The notes under the pieces are model-generated. The model made no database searches and was not told the origin of the DNA. It saw only the letters and a list, made by a program, of their open reading frames with translations. From Watersipora subatra (taxonomy: Eukaryota > Bryozoa > Gymnolaemata > Cheilostomatida > Watersiporidae), in the NCBI RefSeq assembly GCF_963576615.1, contig NC_088712.1:30719870-30783869 (forward strand): a DNA stretch of 64,000 bases, given 5' to 3'. The position numbers were made by a program, and so were the translations under genes. Shown here piece by piece: positions 11,106 through 22,400 of this stretch; within the stretch, counting starts at the first letter, position 1, and each line of letters begins with the position of its first letter.

Positions 11106-12393
11106 TTTTAAAACGATTTCAAAAGTTGATATGGCCATATTTAATTTTGTAGAACTTGAGAAGTAATTGGTATTTCTTTAAACTAAAAATTGCATCTTAT
11201 TCAGCGCAAAATTTCCTTTCTAATGATATATATAAAATAGCTAGCTTTACTGAGTTCTTCCATTCCATAAAAATGAGAAAAAGGTTTAGAGTAGCAATTT
11301 TTAAATCGCTCCCAGAATGCAGGAGATTATTGGCTATAAAAACGAAAAAGCAATATTACACATATTTTATGATCTCTCATGTTAGTCATGTACATCATAG
11401 TTAGCCCTGAAACCTTGTCATCATAGTAGCTTTACTAATTTGCTCTACAGAAGACATGTTTTCATCAAGCGCCGAAATGAGTTACCAGCAGCGTTGTGGG
11501 AGTTGTGTAATCAATGCTTTTTGTATTCTTTGAAGCTTAGATTGGGTTCTTTCAACTTCTTTGTGAGTTTATACTAGGTGAGTTTTTTTACTTGGGCTAT
11601 TTCTAGGCTATTTATAAGAAATTGTTTCTCGACCTAATACTGAGAAATTTCCGAAACCAAAAGCGCCTCTAAAAACGATAGTTGGGTAAGGGTAAGGGTA
11701 AGGTGAGGCTAAAAGGTAAGGCTAAGGTAACTTACCAGTCAATTAGGTTGATCTAAAACTTTCCTAAAAAGCTTTTGATTAGTTGCAGCGGAATCAAAAC
11801 CTTCTGAAGATTTCAGAAAACAAGATTATCGGTTGTATTACTTGTTTCATAATAATAAGAAGAATTAAACCTGATACTTGGCTCTGGCAATTTAGGCTTC
11901 GTTTTTATGGCCGATTTTGTAATTCTCTACAGGAAATACAGCCGAAGAACACGGCTAAAAAAGTATTGAGCTATTGTTAGTGGTTGCCATGCAACAAACG
12001 AGTGAACTGCGCAATGTCAGAAAGCCGCATAATGAGACTTACCGACTTTGAAGAGTTCAGTGGAATTTACATTCTGGGAGCGTTTATTGTGAAGTCGATC
12101 TATTATCTGATAAACTATTATATCTTGATTCGAACTGTGTGGCTTGTTCATTTTCCCCCCTTGAACTTCTTATTTGATTATTATAAAATTTGTTTTTGAA
12201 TTCCTTCAGATTTAACAAAATTCATACCATTGCTCATTAAATTGCTTTCAGATCTTGTAAGTGTAATGGGTATGTGAGGCATTCAGTACCCCTGAAAATT
12301 GTAGGAAATTACTATAGTTTTCACCTTGGTTGGGGTTCACGAGAGTGCATGGTAACAAAAGTTGGTTAGGGTTTGCTGACAAATGTATATATT
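11106..12393. other. no recognised gene
   Basis: AT-rich sequence. A short GGGTAA/GGTAAG run lies at about 11686-11735. The frames at 11156, 11783 and 11984 have no domain or splice support. Confidence 0.45.
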
Positions 12394-13225
12394 CCGTAAA
12401 ACCTTTAATTGTACGCCATGTCGCTCTATTTTTCAACCCTTCTTCAATAATGGCAGTCAAATAAAGGTGGCGTTCAAATAGAGGCAGGCGGGGTATTTTT
12501 TAAGTGTCTCGTCAGAATTTTGGGAAGATAAATATAGCCCTTTTATGAGCGAAGCGAATGTCTCCTATATTATGCCCTCTTTTTTCGGGGAGTGACATTA
12601 ACCCCTTAGAATGCAATAAGTCGGCTAACTCACCTCCAACTTATCAAAGATCTCTAAATAAATATGCATTGAGAAACCAAGAAATATCTCTACTAGTTGA
12701 TATCTAATGCTTGCAGTTTACGTGCGATGATATTATAGCCTGTGTCCCTCTTTGCAACTTGCAGTTTTTAATTTTCATTTCATTCTAACTTTGAAGACAT
12801 ATTTTCATTTTTATATCTATATTTACCATTTATATGTTGCATGACAGCTCATGCACTTAGTTATATGTTTTCTACAGTTTGCAGCAAAAACTAACTTTTT
12901 ATGTGCAATAGAAGAGGAGTTATGAGCGTTGATCAATTGTAAGATCAACTAGTAGAGATATTTCTCAGTTTCTCAATGCATATTCATTAAGAGATCTTTG
13001 ACAAGTTGGAGGTGAGTTAGCAGATTTAGTGCATCCAAAAAGTTTAATCTCGCTCCACCGGAAAGAGATGGCAACATATAGGCGAAATTCGCTTCGCTCG
13101 TAAAAGGGCTAAATTTATTTTCCCAAAATTCTGACGAACAATTTGAAAAATGCAACATCAGCCTCTATTTGAACACCACTTCCAATTGACCGCCGCTATA
13201 GGGGAAGTGTTGAAAATAAGTAAAT
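12394..13225. mobile_element. fold-back derivative of the ACCGTAAAACC element family
   Basis: The left half (12394 to about 12945) matches the first 550 bp of the complete element at 29275 in direct orientation. The right 280 bp (about 12945-13225) are an inverted copy of roughly the first 300 bp. Landmarks present in both arms are AAAGGTGGCGTTC-like terminal motifs, GAGCGAAGCGAA and CTCACCTCCAACTT. The 3' end of the parent element is missing, so the copy has two 5' ends facing outwards. Confidence 0.7.
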
Positions 13226-13254
13226 GTTGTATATAAATATGGTATATAGATCTA

Positions 13255-13624
13255 TTTCTCAAAGTCTTTGTGTATGTGTGTACTTCGATGTGTCTGGCTA
13301 TAGCTATTAAAAGTTTGGAATGAAGGATCCGTATAGCAGAGGATTTGATCTCAGACCCTCCAGTTGGTCAGCCTAATCCCTTAGCAATTCAGCCACATGA
13401 ACTTGGTGGATCCATTAGGCAATATATGCCATTATATGAGTGCAAATACGCTACTGCTCTCAGCTCTTCGTTATGAAGCAACGTAACGGCGCTTTTATTA
13501 GTAAGCTTACTCAAATTAGCCTTTGGCAATGTGCCAGGCTAATGGAAAGTGGCAGGCAACTACATTACCGCTCATTGTTTATAAACTGATTTTAATACCC
13601 GTGCAACGCCAGACATTCTGCTAG
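13255..13624 (+). mobile_element. Helitron-like non-autonomous element
   Basis: The sequence ends atacccgtgcaacgccagac followed by attctgCTAG and T. This agrees with the 3' hairpin, CTRR terminus and T target of Helitrons, although the hairpin is partly decayed. The left part (tgtgtctggctatagctatt, then a tRNA-like gatttgatctcagaccctcc block) matches the start of other copies at 30690 and 41065. The interior (agtggcaggcaactacatta) matches the reverse complement of 32700 and 61830. There is no Rep/helicase coding sequence. Confidence 0.55.
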
Positions 13625-13678
13625 TATAGTATAAAGATATACATGATGTACATATACATAGATGTGTATATATATACA

Positions 13679-14312
13679 CAGTGCATGCTTCTGTAACGTA
13701 AACCTCCTTCAACGTACATTCTGCTTAATGTAAAGAATTTATGTAAAGTTTTTTATTCGTATTATGTAAGAAATTTCATATTACGTAAAATGTCAAGTCA
13801 GTGCAAGTTCTCAAATTCGACTTGGATTTACCAGAGTCCCATTGTTAGCCTTAAAATGTCGTTATACCTCTCACCACACTTGGGAGAGAAAATGATTTAT
13901 AGGCATATCTCTGTTAGATATACTAGTACCCTGGTAGTCTGGTGTGCCGATAAAGCATGGAGAATAAGTAGCAGCACAATTATTCAAAAATACTTCGAGG
14001 CGGGCGATCAATGCAGATGGTAAAGTGTCATGGGCAGTCTGAATGTCACGAATTGGTCTCATTGAAATCAATCTGTCATCCTAATCGCTAACACTGGCTT
14101 TGGAAAAACAGACGGACAGACAGACACCACTCATTCGATAGTAAATAGACAGTGCTATTATTTTTCCAACATAGACTCAGCTGTCTTTTTCTATTTAAAA
14201 GGCCATAGAGTGAACTTGGGAAGAATTTGCAATATTAGGCAATCCCTATAACATAAACTATAAAACCCCTATAACGTATAACGGGGCATCGTATAACTTG
14301 CTCAGATTCTAA
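13679..14312 (-). mobile_element. CAGT-ended DNA transposon, copy 2 (inverted)
   Basis: The plus-strand left edge CAGTGCATGCTTCTGTAACG is the right terminus of the family. Sequence up to about 14040 matches copy 1 (10800-11105) in reverse complement. Near 14250-14305 the motif aacccctataacgtataacg corresponds to the family's left end. A CAGACGGACAGACAGACACC SINE-tail-like segment lies inside at about 14110. The short frames here (13790-14023 plus, 14071-13871 minus) are part of the element. Confidence 0.55.
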
Positions 14313-14656
14313 ATGCTCCTCAAATAGGTTTGGTATTTTTATGTCTCATTATGATCATCTCCAGCTCTGGCTTGTTCATCAAGTTTTGTATCACAGCTCA
14401 ATCTGTTTGTTTATGTTGCTAGGTAACTGGCTTTTCACTGGAGGTTTCGTCTAGGACTCTAGTTTCGCTATGATGTCATCATGTGTGTACAAACGTACTT
14501 GTTGAGTTGCCCTGCTGCTAGCAATGTAACGCTGGGGCACCCTTCATTTAAAAGCAGCCCTTCTATATGATTGTATGTAGTACTTTACAGGTTCACTCTA
14601 TCGTGGTGTCTAATTACTCTCGTCATGTACTTACTACGTTGTAGGACACGACTAGG
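14313..14656 (+). promoter_or_regulatory. upstream region of the LRAT-like gene
   Basis: This interval precedes the first recognised exon. It contains a 13-bp palindrome, ATGATGTCATCAT, at 14470-14482, a bZIP/CRE-like shape. An acceptor-like cgttgtag ends at 14644, just before the ATG-containing exon, so a 5' untranslated or short coding exon probably lies further upstream. No TATA box or initiator could be assigned. Confidence 0.3.
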
Positions 14657-15421
14657 ATGCCTCAACACGCACACCGGGTGAAATCTCTGAAGGACTTTTT
14701 GGCAACATTGTCTATCGGTCAACATTACGCTGTTCGGAGGATATACTTAGGCTATCCTTTGTATCATCATATTCTTATATCGGGTATGTCTATGGATAAC
14801 TCTATCATAATAAGACTATCTTTCCTCGTGTCAACTGATAGGTAGGTATTTATGCCATATTGCGCTTGGTTTATGCGTTTAGAGGTAAATACCGCGTTTA
14901 TGGTTTATTCTATGAAATGCTAAAGTCTTGTTTAGTTAGGAGCAGCTGATGTGCAGCTGTAATAGTGCTTGGATGAGTGGTTTGGTGTGCCTGACCTGTG
15001 AGCAGCAGTTTAGGATTTTATTACTAGAAGGGCCAGAGCTAGTTATTAGGTATTTGTGTGGCTTTTGCTTCTGATCTTTTGTAATACCTGTCATGCATAA
15101 ACTAGCTATCGTGCCATGTTGAAAAACATCCCTTTTCAACAAGCACCAGTCAGAGGAGGAGTAGGCTCTCTCCAGCTAAAGTGTTGTTCAGCGGAGCTGT
15201 TTTTTTCATTAGTGAAACATCGACCCAGGCTGCTGGGTCGATTAAAATGTTGTTAAAATCAGAATGTTGTTTGCATGAGTAGCTCTATGTTTTTTTTTAC
15301 TCTTTCTATTAAACAGATCACACAAGCAAGCATGTTCATGTCATACACTACAATGGAGAAGCTGGTGTATTCCTCAAAAGTGGCTCCAAAATATTTGGTC
15401 ATGTGAGTGTAATACTTTCTA

Positions 15422-15452
<31 letters not shown>

Positions 15453-16078
15453 ATTTATCTCTCTCTGTCTCTCTTTCCTTTCTCTATCTCTCTATCTCTT
15501 TCTATCTTTCTATCTCTCTGTCTCTCTCTATCTCTCTGTCTCTCTCTATCTATCTCTCTCTGTCTCTTTCTCTATTTCTCACTCTATCTCTCTCTCTCTC
15601 TATTTCTCACTCTATCTCTCTCTCTCTGTTTCTCTCTCTATCTCTCTCTGTCTCTCCCTCTCTCTCCTTCTCTCCCTCCCTCTCTCTCTACTTCTCTCCC
15701 TCTCTCTCTCTCTCTGTTTCTCTCTCTATCTTTCTCTGTCTCTCTCTATCTCTCTGTCTCTCTATCTCTCTGTCTCTCTCTATCCCTCTCTCTATCTCTC
15801 TCTATCTCCCTCTCTCTCCCTCTCTCTCCTTCTCTCCCTCCCTCTCTCTCTACTTTTCTTCCTCTCTCTCTCTCTCTCTCTCTGTTTCTCTCTCTATCTC
15901 TCTCTATCTCTCTGTCTCTCTATCTCTCTGTATCTCTGTCTCTCTCTATCCCTCTCTCTATCTCTCTCTATCTCCCTCTCTCTCCCTCTCTCTCCTTCTC
16001 TCCCTCCCTCTCTCTCTCCTTCTCTCCCTCTCTCTCTCTCCTCTCTCTCCTCTCTCTCTCCTCTCTCTCCTCTCTCTC

Positions 16079-16119
<41 letters not shown>

Positions 16120-16246
16120 CTCTCTCCCTCTCTCTATCTCACTCTCTCTATCTCTCCTTCTCTCTCTATCTCTCCATCTTTCTCTATCTCCTCTCTCTAT
16201 TTCCTCTCTCTATCTCTCTCTATCTTTCTTTATCTTTCTCTATCTT

Positions 16247-16303
<57 letters not shown>

Positions 16304-16428
16304 GTCTCTCTCTATCTCTCTCTATCTATCTCTCTCTATCTAACTCCCTCTATCTCTCTCTATCTAACTCTCTCTATCTCTCTCTATCTCACTCTATCTC
16401 TCCTTCTCTCTCTATCTCTCTCTCTCCA

Positions 16429-16462
<34 letters not shown>

Positions 16463-19400
16463 ACTCTCTCTCTCTCACTCTCTTGTTTATGATTCCAGTC
16501 CTGTCTTACATATCCATGGTCATGCACACGCTCGTGCTCAAGTGCCAGACCAAGTTAGGGTTGCTCGTATACTAAGCTTGACCTGCTATGAAGTCACCAA
16601 ATAAATGTAATGTGAATTTTGTTGCAAGTCAACCTTTAATGTCATGCAGGGCTCAATAGTAGATAACTCCTACACATTAATGTCATGCAGGGCTCAATAG
16701 TAAATAACTTCTACACATTAATGTCATGCAGGGCTCAATAGTAGATAACTCCTACAACCAGTCAGTGTTCAGATTTGAAAGATGATGTCACATGTACCTT
16801 GTTTGGCTTTTTAGGTGATAGAAGAAAGTGTCGAAATCGACGATTCTCATTATTTTGACATTCCAAACAATCTCTTCGTGATACGCGACCCTCGGTATCC
16901 TAGCGACAAGAACACTATTAATGGCATACTTGTTAGAGCTAGAGAGAGGATAGGAGAAAACAGATATGGCATCACATACAATAACTGTGAACATTTCGTC
17001 AGGTATACTCGCTTGTCGCATCCTTCTAATAGCATCCAGTGATTTAGAAGTGTTCACAATGGTTTCTTCTTTTAAATCTCGTGTTTCTATTAGCATTTGA
17101 TAGGGAAAAATGGTTTTTCCCATTTTACTAGTTGGTTTGTTACCATAATGAAAAACTGCCAAAATTCTTTAACGCTGTCTCCTAACTGAAATGGTTTGGT
17201 AGTGTTTGAAATTATAGAGCAAACTCTTGAATAATGAGTATCAATGTGCAAAAATGAAGATAAGATAACTCCAACAATCTAAAAGCGTGGCAAAAGCAAA
17301 GCTCACATTTGGATTTATCTGAACTATGAGAATATGAAGTGTAAATTTACGGTTTGAACCAACTTTACGACTCACTGATTCCCTTGTTTATAAAAATGTG
17401 AGTTTCAACTCCTGCATCAAGATCACGCTTACATGTTTATGATATATATGTTTCGGTAGTAGATAACTCCCACAGGTTAACATCATCAGAGCTCAATAGT
17501 GATAACTCCTTCACATTAATGTCATGCAGGGCTCAATAGTGATAATTCCTTCACATTAATGTCATGCAGGGCTCAATAGTAGATAACTCCTACACATTAA
17601 TGTCATGCAAGCCTCAATAGTAAATAACTCCTACACATTAATGTCATGCAGGGCTCAATAGTAGATAACTCCTACACATTAATGTCATGCAGGGCTCAAT
17701 AGTAGATAACTCCTGTAGATTAATGTTATTCAGGGCTTGAAAGTATGCTAAAAGTAGGATCTTCATAAACATTGTTTAGGGTCTCTTGTTTAGCGTGCTG
17801 TATTTGAGAAGATTTAAGTGCATTTAGACAAAAATGTCATCATGTTAATATTGTCGAGTGACATGAAAAATATTTCACATTTACTGACTGCAGGTGGGCG
17901 CTGACAGGTAAACCTGATTGTCAACAGTACTACATGTCCAATATGAATGAGAAGGTCATGGGTGCTATGGTAGATGAGCTTCCCAATATTGGCGCTAGGT
18001 ATGTTATTGCAACGCCTCACTAGTAACTTGGTGTGCTATTACCATACATCATCATATCATCATTACTTGCATAGATAGGGGTGTGTTTTGCTATAAGACC
18101 CGCTATTGCGTTTACCGCCTTTGTTAGGTTTGGTATTGCAGTGCCACAGTGCCTAGTTTTTGATAGGCTTGGCATTCGTTTAAAAATAGTTGTAAGCTCC
18201 TTTTCTTACTCTTTGATAATAGCCAGTTTTTCATCATGGATTTTAAATTTTATGCAAAATGGCTATGCTTTGGATATATTCGGGAAGTCTCACTAGGGCC
18301 AGTTTTTTTTAATGCATGACGTTTATAGAGTTATCTATATAGCGCAACTACTTTCTGCAGAATGTCTATGAAACTATGCAAGGAGTTGCTCTATGCCATC
18401 ACGATGGGTGTGGAGAGCTTAGTCTTACAGAACTCCGCGAGACTTGTACAGCACACTGCCTCGGCTAGTGTCTCCAGTATATTGAGTACTGGAGCAGCAA
18501 CACTTGGTATGTACTATGTGTTCACCAGCTGCTACGCTCTAGTGTGGTCAAGGTTGCCATTTGATTTCCGTTTCAACTTCTTTTTGCTTTCTTACATACT
18601 TTAGTAGTTGATAATTTAATGCATCTCCTACTGGTCATACGATTGGTGTCTTTTGATGGGAGAGGTTTTGTGAAAGAAGCGTCTGAACGGTAGCGTATGA
18701 ACGATAGCGTATGAACGATAGCGTATGAACGGTAGCGTATGAACGGTAGCTAAAAGATACATTCTTCTGTCTAGAAACATGTTTTTTAATTGCTTTGTTT
18801 GAAGCCTTGAGAATTAAATACACACTGTGGAACTTGCTTCTTCTCTCTCCTGAATATGTATGGATGAACATGTTTTAATCTTACATCAAGTTTATTATAA
18901 TGACTAAATGCAGGTTGGATGTCACCGGTAGAGGCAGCATTTCTTACCTTCCGTATCTTAGACTGGAAATATCACATGTCTCGGGGTACCATGAATACTC
19001 ATGACTACAACAATGCTAAGGTAGGAGCATGCTTAAGGGTATTAGCACTTGCTAGTGAGTGTCATGGATAAGACTAGGGTTAGGCCTACTTGCTAGAAGG
19101 TGTCATAGGTAATATGTACATAGAATCATACCTCCAAAACTGGAGGTTCTGAGATCGAGACATCTGCGAAGCAGACTTTTTATTACTAAAACTATTGCTA
19201 TAACTGGACAGACAGACAGACACTCACATTTGAGTGTTAATAACATTGAGTCGGTAGAGTTTAAGGTTTAGAGCTGGAGCGGTAAATGGTCAAGCTGTAA
19301 AGGGCGAAGATGTAAGGTAGGTCAGTCTAGTGTGGGTTGCGGTTAGGAAGAAGTCAGATGGCTATCAGTAATGGCCGGCGCTAACCTGTCTATGGTCTCA

Positions 19401-22400
19401 ATTAACAAAAGTTCTCATTTGTTGCAGGATAAAGCCATAACAGGAAGTGTCTTCTCATTGGTCTTCGCTACACTCGGTGCCATGTTTGGTCAGGTGATCA
19501 TACCTCTTCCCGCTATGGGTGCAGTGATTGGCTCCTTTTGGGGTGGATTCTCTGGCAGAATATTTGGTATCTTGCTAGCTGGATATGGCATTGCTCTTAA
19601 GGTAATTGCTTTATTTGTGTTTGTCCGTATAGTTTAACAGGAGAGATCATAGATCTTGATGGAGTTAATGTTTGTCCGTATAGTTTAACAGGAGAGATCA
19701 TGGATCTTGATGGAGTCAATGTTTGTCCGAATAGTTTAACAGGAGAGATCATAGATCTTCATGGAGTCAATGTTTGTCCGTATAGTTTAATAGGAGAGAT
19801 ATCATATATCGTATCATATAGCGGAGTTGATGCCATTTGGTGTTAAAAATTAACTTTTACACAATTTTAGTAAATCTTATCAGAAAATATCAATATTCTT
19901 CTATCAGTTGCGAGTGTTTGTGACATTTGAGGTGATCTGACTGCCAGGATGTTTCAAGTCTAAAATCGACAAACCTTGATCGCGGTTAAATAAAAGTGAC
20001 ACAACCATTCCAGTTAAATGTCGCTTGTTGCTAGTGAGAAAACAATCGATTTATATAAATTGGAGTTGTCTCCACTCCATACAGGACTCGTACATTTCTA
20101 TTGGTTTCTGTTCCTGCGCCATTTTCACATTGAAGAGATAGTTTAGCCTGGCATGATAAATAGATAGGGGAGGGTGGTTGCTGTTTTAGTTAGTCATAAA
20201 TCTAATGCTTTTAGCTTGTCACATAGCTTACTTGTTCCATTTACACATTTTATAAGGCCTCTAGCTCCAAGGTCATCGTTTTTTTATGTCGCATTCATAG
20301 AGAAGACAAATCTAAATGTTTGACCAAGTAAATGCATACTATAGCTCATAAAATGACTTGTGGTGTAAATATGTTTGCAGCAATGCCTTTTTGGTCTAAT
20401 GGGCAGACCCAAAACACTTTTTTCGGAATATAAAATACTTCTTGGTTATGAGCTTGTTGTCTATACATAGGAGAGAGCGTTTTTTTGTCATAATCTTCAT
20501 CTATAGCCTAAGAACTATAAGTTCCCAGAGGGTAGCCACAACATATGTATCTTCATCTATAGCCCAAGGACTATAAGTTCCCAGAGGGGAGCCACAACAT
20601 ATGTATCTTCATCTATAGCCCAAGGACTATAAGTTCCCAGAGGGGAGCCACAACATATGTATCTTCATTTATAGCCCAAGGACTATAAGTTCCCAGAGGG
20701 GAGCCACAACATATGTATCTTCATCTATAGCCCAAGGACTATAAGTTCCCAGAGGGGAGCCACAACATATGTATCTTCATCTATAGCCCAAGGACTATAA
20801 GTTCCCAGAGGGTAGCCACAACATATGTATCTTCGTCTATAGCCCAAGGACTATAAGTTCCCAGAGGGGAGCCACAACATATGTCCAGTTATAGCAATTA
20901 AAATCTAGCAATGATAAATCTGCTCTGCACTGGATTTGAACTTTTGATTATTGCAATCAGAAGTTTGCAAACAGGCGCACCTATCCACAAGATTAAACCG
21001 TTCTATCTGAGCTATTTGCTTTACGGTATCCTTATCGCTGTTGCAGGTTACAAGCTAAATGGGTATGTACTTTTTATTAGGAATTAATATTACCTTTTGC
21101 GTTTTTTCTTTTGAAATTTGTTAAAAACCATTTCAAAATCCATTATTTTTTTTTACTTTGTAGTTTTCAAGTGTGCCACTTCAATTTTAAGTTTTCTGTT
21201 AGGTGACACCTTCAACTTTCTGTTCCTCCTAAGGTCATTCTGTAAAAGCGAAAATCATTTCACATGGAGGGTTTTATATTGCGTTATCTCGAGTAGGAAT
21301 TGCCTCTACATTGTCTCTCCATTCAGTCAGACAAAGTACCCTCACGCTGCACTGCTAGATGTTTGTACCAGTATCGTCCATCAAAACTGAATACTAGGTC
21401 GAATTCAAAATTTCCTGGAATGGAGTTGTATACACTTGCATACTCGTACGATGGAAAAACCCACTGCAGCGTTTGCCGGGAAACACCTCCGGCGTGTTGT
21501 TACAAAATTTCAGGTTGCTATGACAACGCGTTCTCACATGGGCCGACGATATGTCAAGGTCTGTTGGGTGCCTCCGGCGATTTCAAAACAATTCATCGTC
21601 ATGTCTAATAAGAAACGGCGTATTTGCATTAAATTTTGTGTGAACTTAGGAAAAACAAGGATACTATGGCCTTCAAAATAAAGTTTTGATCACTCCTGAA
21701 AGCTTCCTTAAAATCGTTGCGAGCGTGTTTCTTGAGCTCTTTTTAATCATCAGTTAGCAAGCGTGGCACGAACTTTGCTGCGACTCGTCTCATGTTTAAA
21801 TTGTCAGTTAAAACTCTTTGAATGGTTCCAAACCAAGTCGTCTCTCCAGATATCTCTCTAATGGTTAAACGTTGATCTGCCATGACTAGTGACCTCGCAC
21901 TGTCAATTGACGAGCAAGTTCTTTCCGACGCCGATCTGCCATACCTTGAATCACCTTCAGTGCTGTCTCTACCTTCACAAAAACGCTTGTGCCACTCAAA
22001 AAAAATTTTTTAGAGCAGCATCTCTTAAAGCAATATTTAATATTTCAACTGTCTGAGTACTTGTTTTCCCTAATTTAGCACCAAATTAAATGCAAATACG
22101 CTGTTCCGATTGATTAGACATGATGATAAATTTGTTAAAAAGATCGCCGAAGGCGACTAACGGACCTTGACATATCGTCGGCCCATGTGAGAACGCGTTG
22201 TCATAGCAACCTGAAATTTTGTGCCAGCACTCCGGAGGTGTTTCCCGGCTAACGCTGCGGTGGGTTTTTCCATCGTACGAGTATGCAAGTGTATACAACT
22301 CCATTCCAGGAACTTTTGAATTAGACCTCGTACAACGAGCTGCTGCAACAGTAACCTTGTTCACACATACTTTACATAGACATTGTTATTATTAATTCAA

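Noticed and set aside
11686..11735. Telomeric repeat
   Set aside because: The GGGTAA/GGTAAG run is short and irregular, not TTAGGG.
15403..16575. 390-residue plus-strand open frame
   Set aside because: It runs through a C/T microsatellite, which contains no stop codons in this frame; the peptide is only Ser/Leu repeats and the region is an intron.
16788..17162. 124-residue minus-strand frame over LRAT exon 3
   Set aside because: Shadow of the real exon on the opposite strand, which has the NCEHF motif and splice sites.
21300..21681. Plus-strand genes in the left arm of the mariner
   Set aside because: The frames are the duplicated start of the transposase and terminal sequence, not independent genes.
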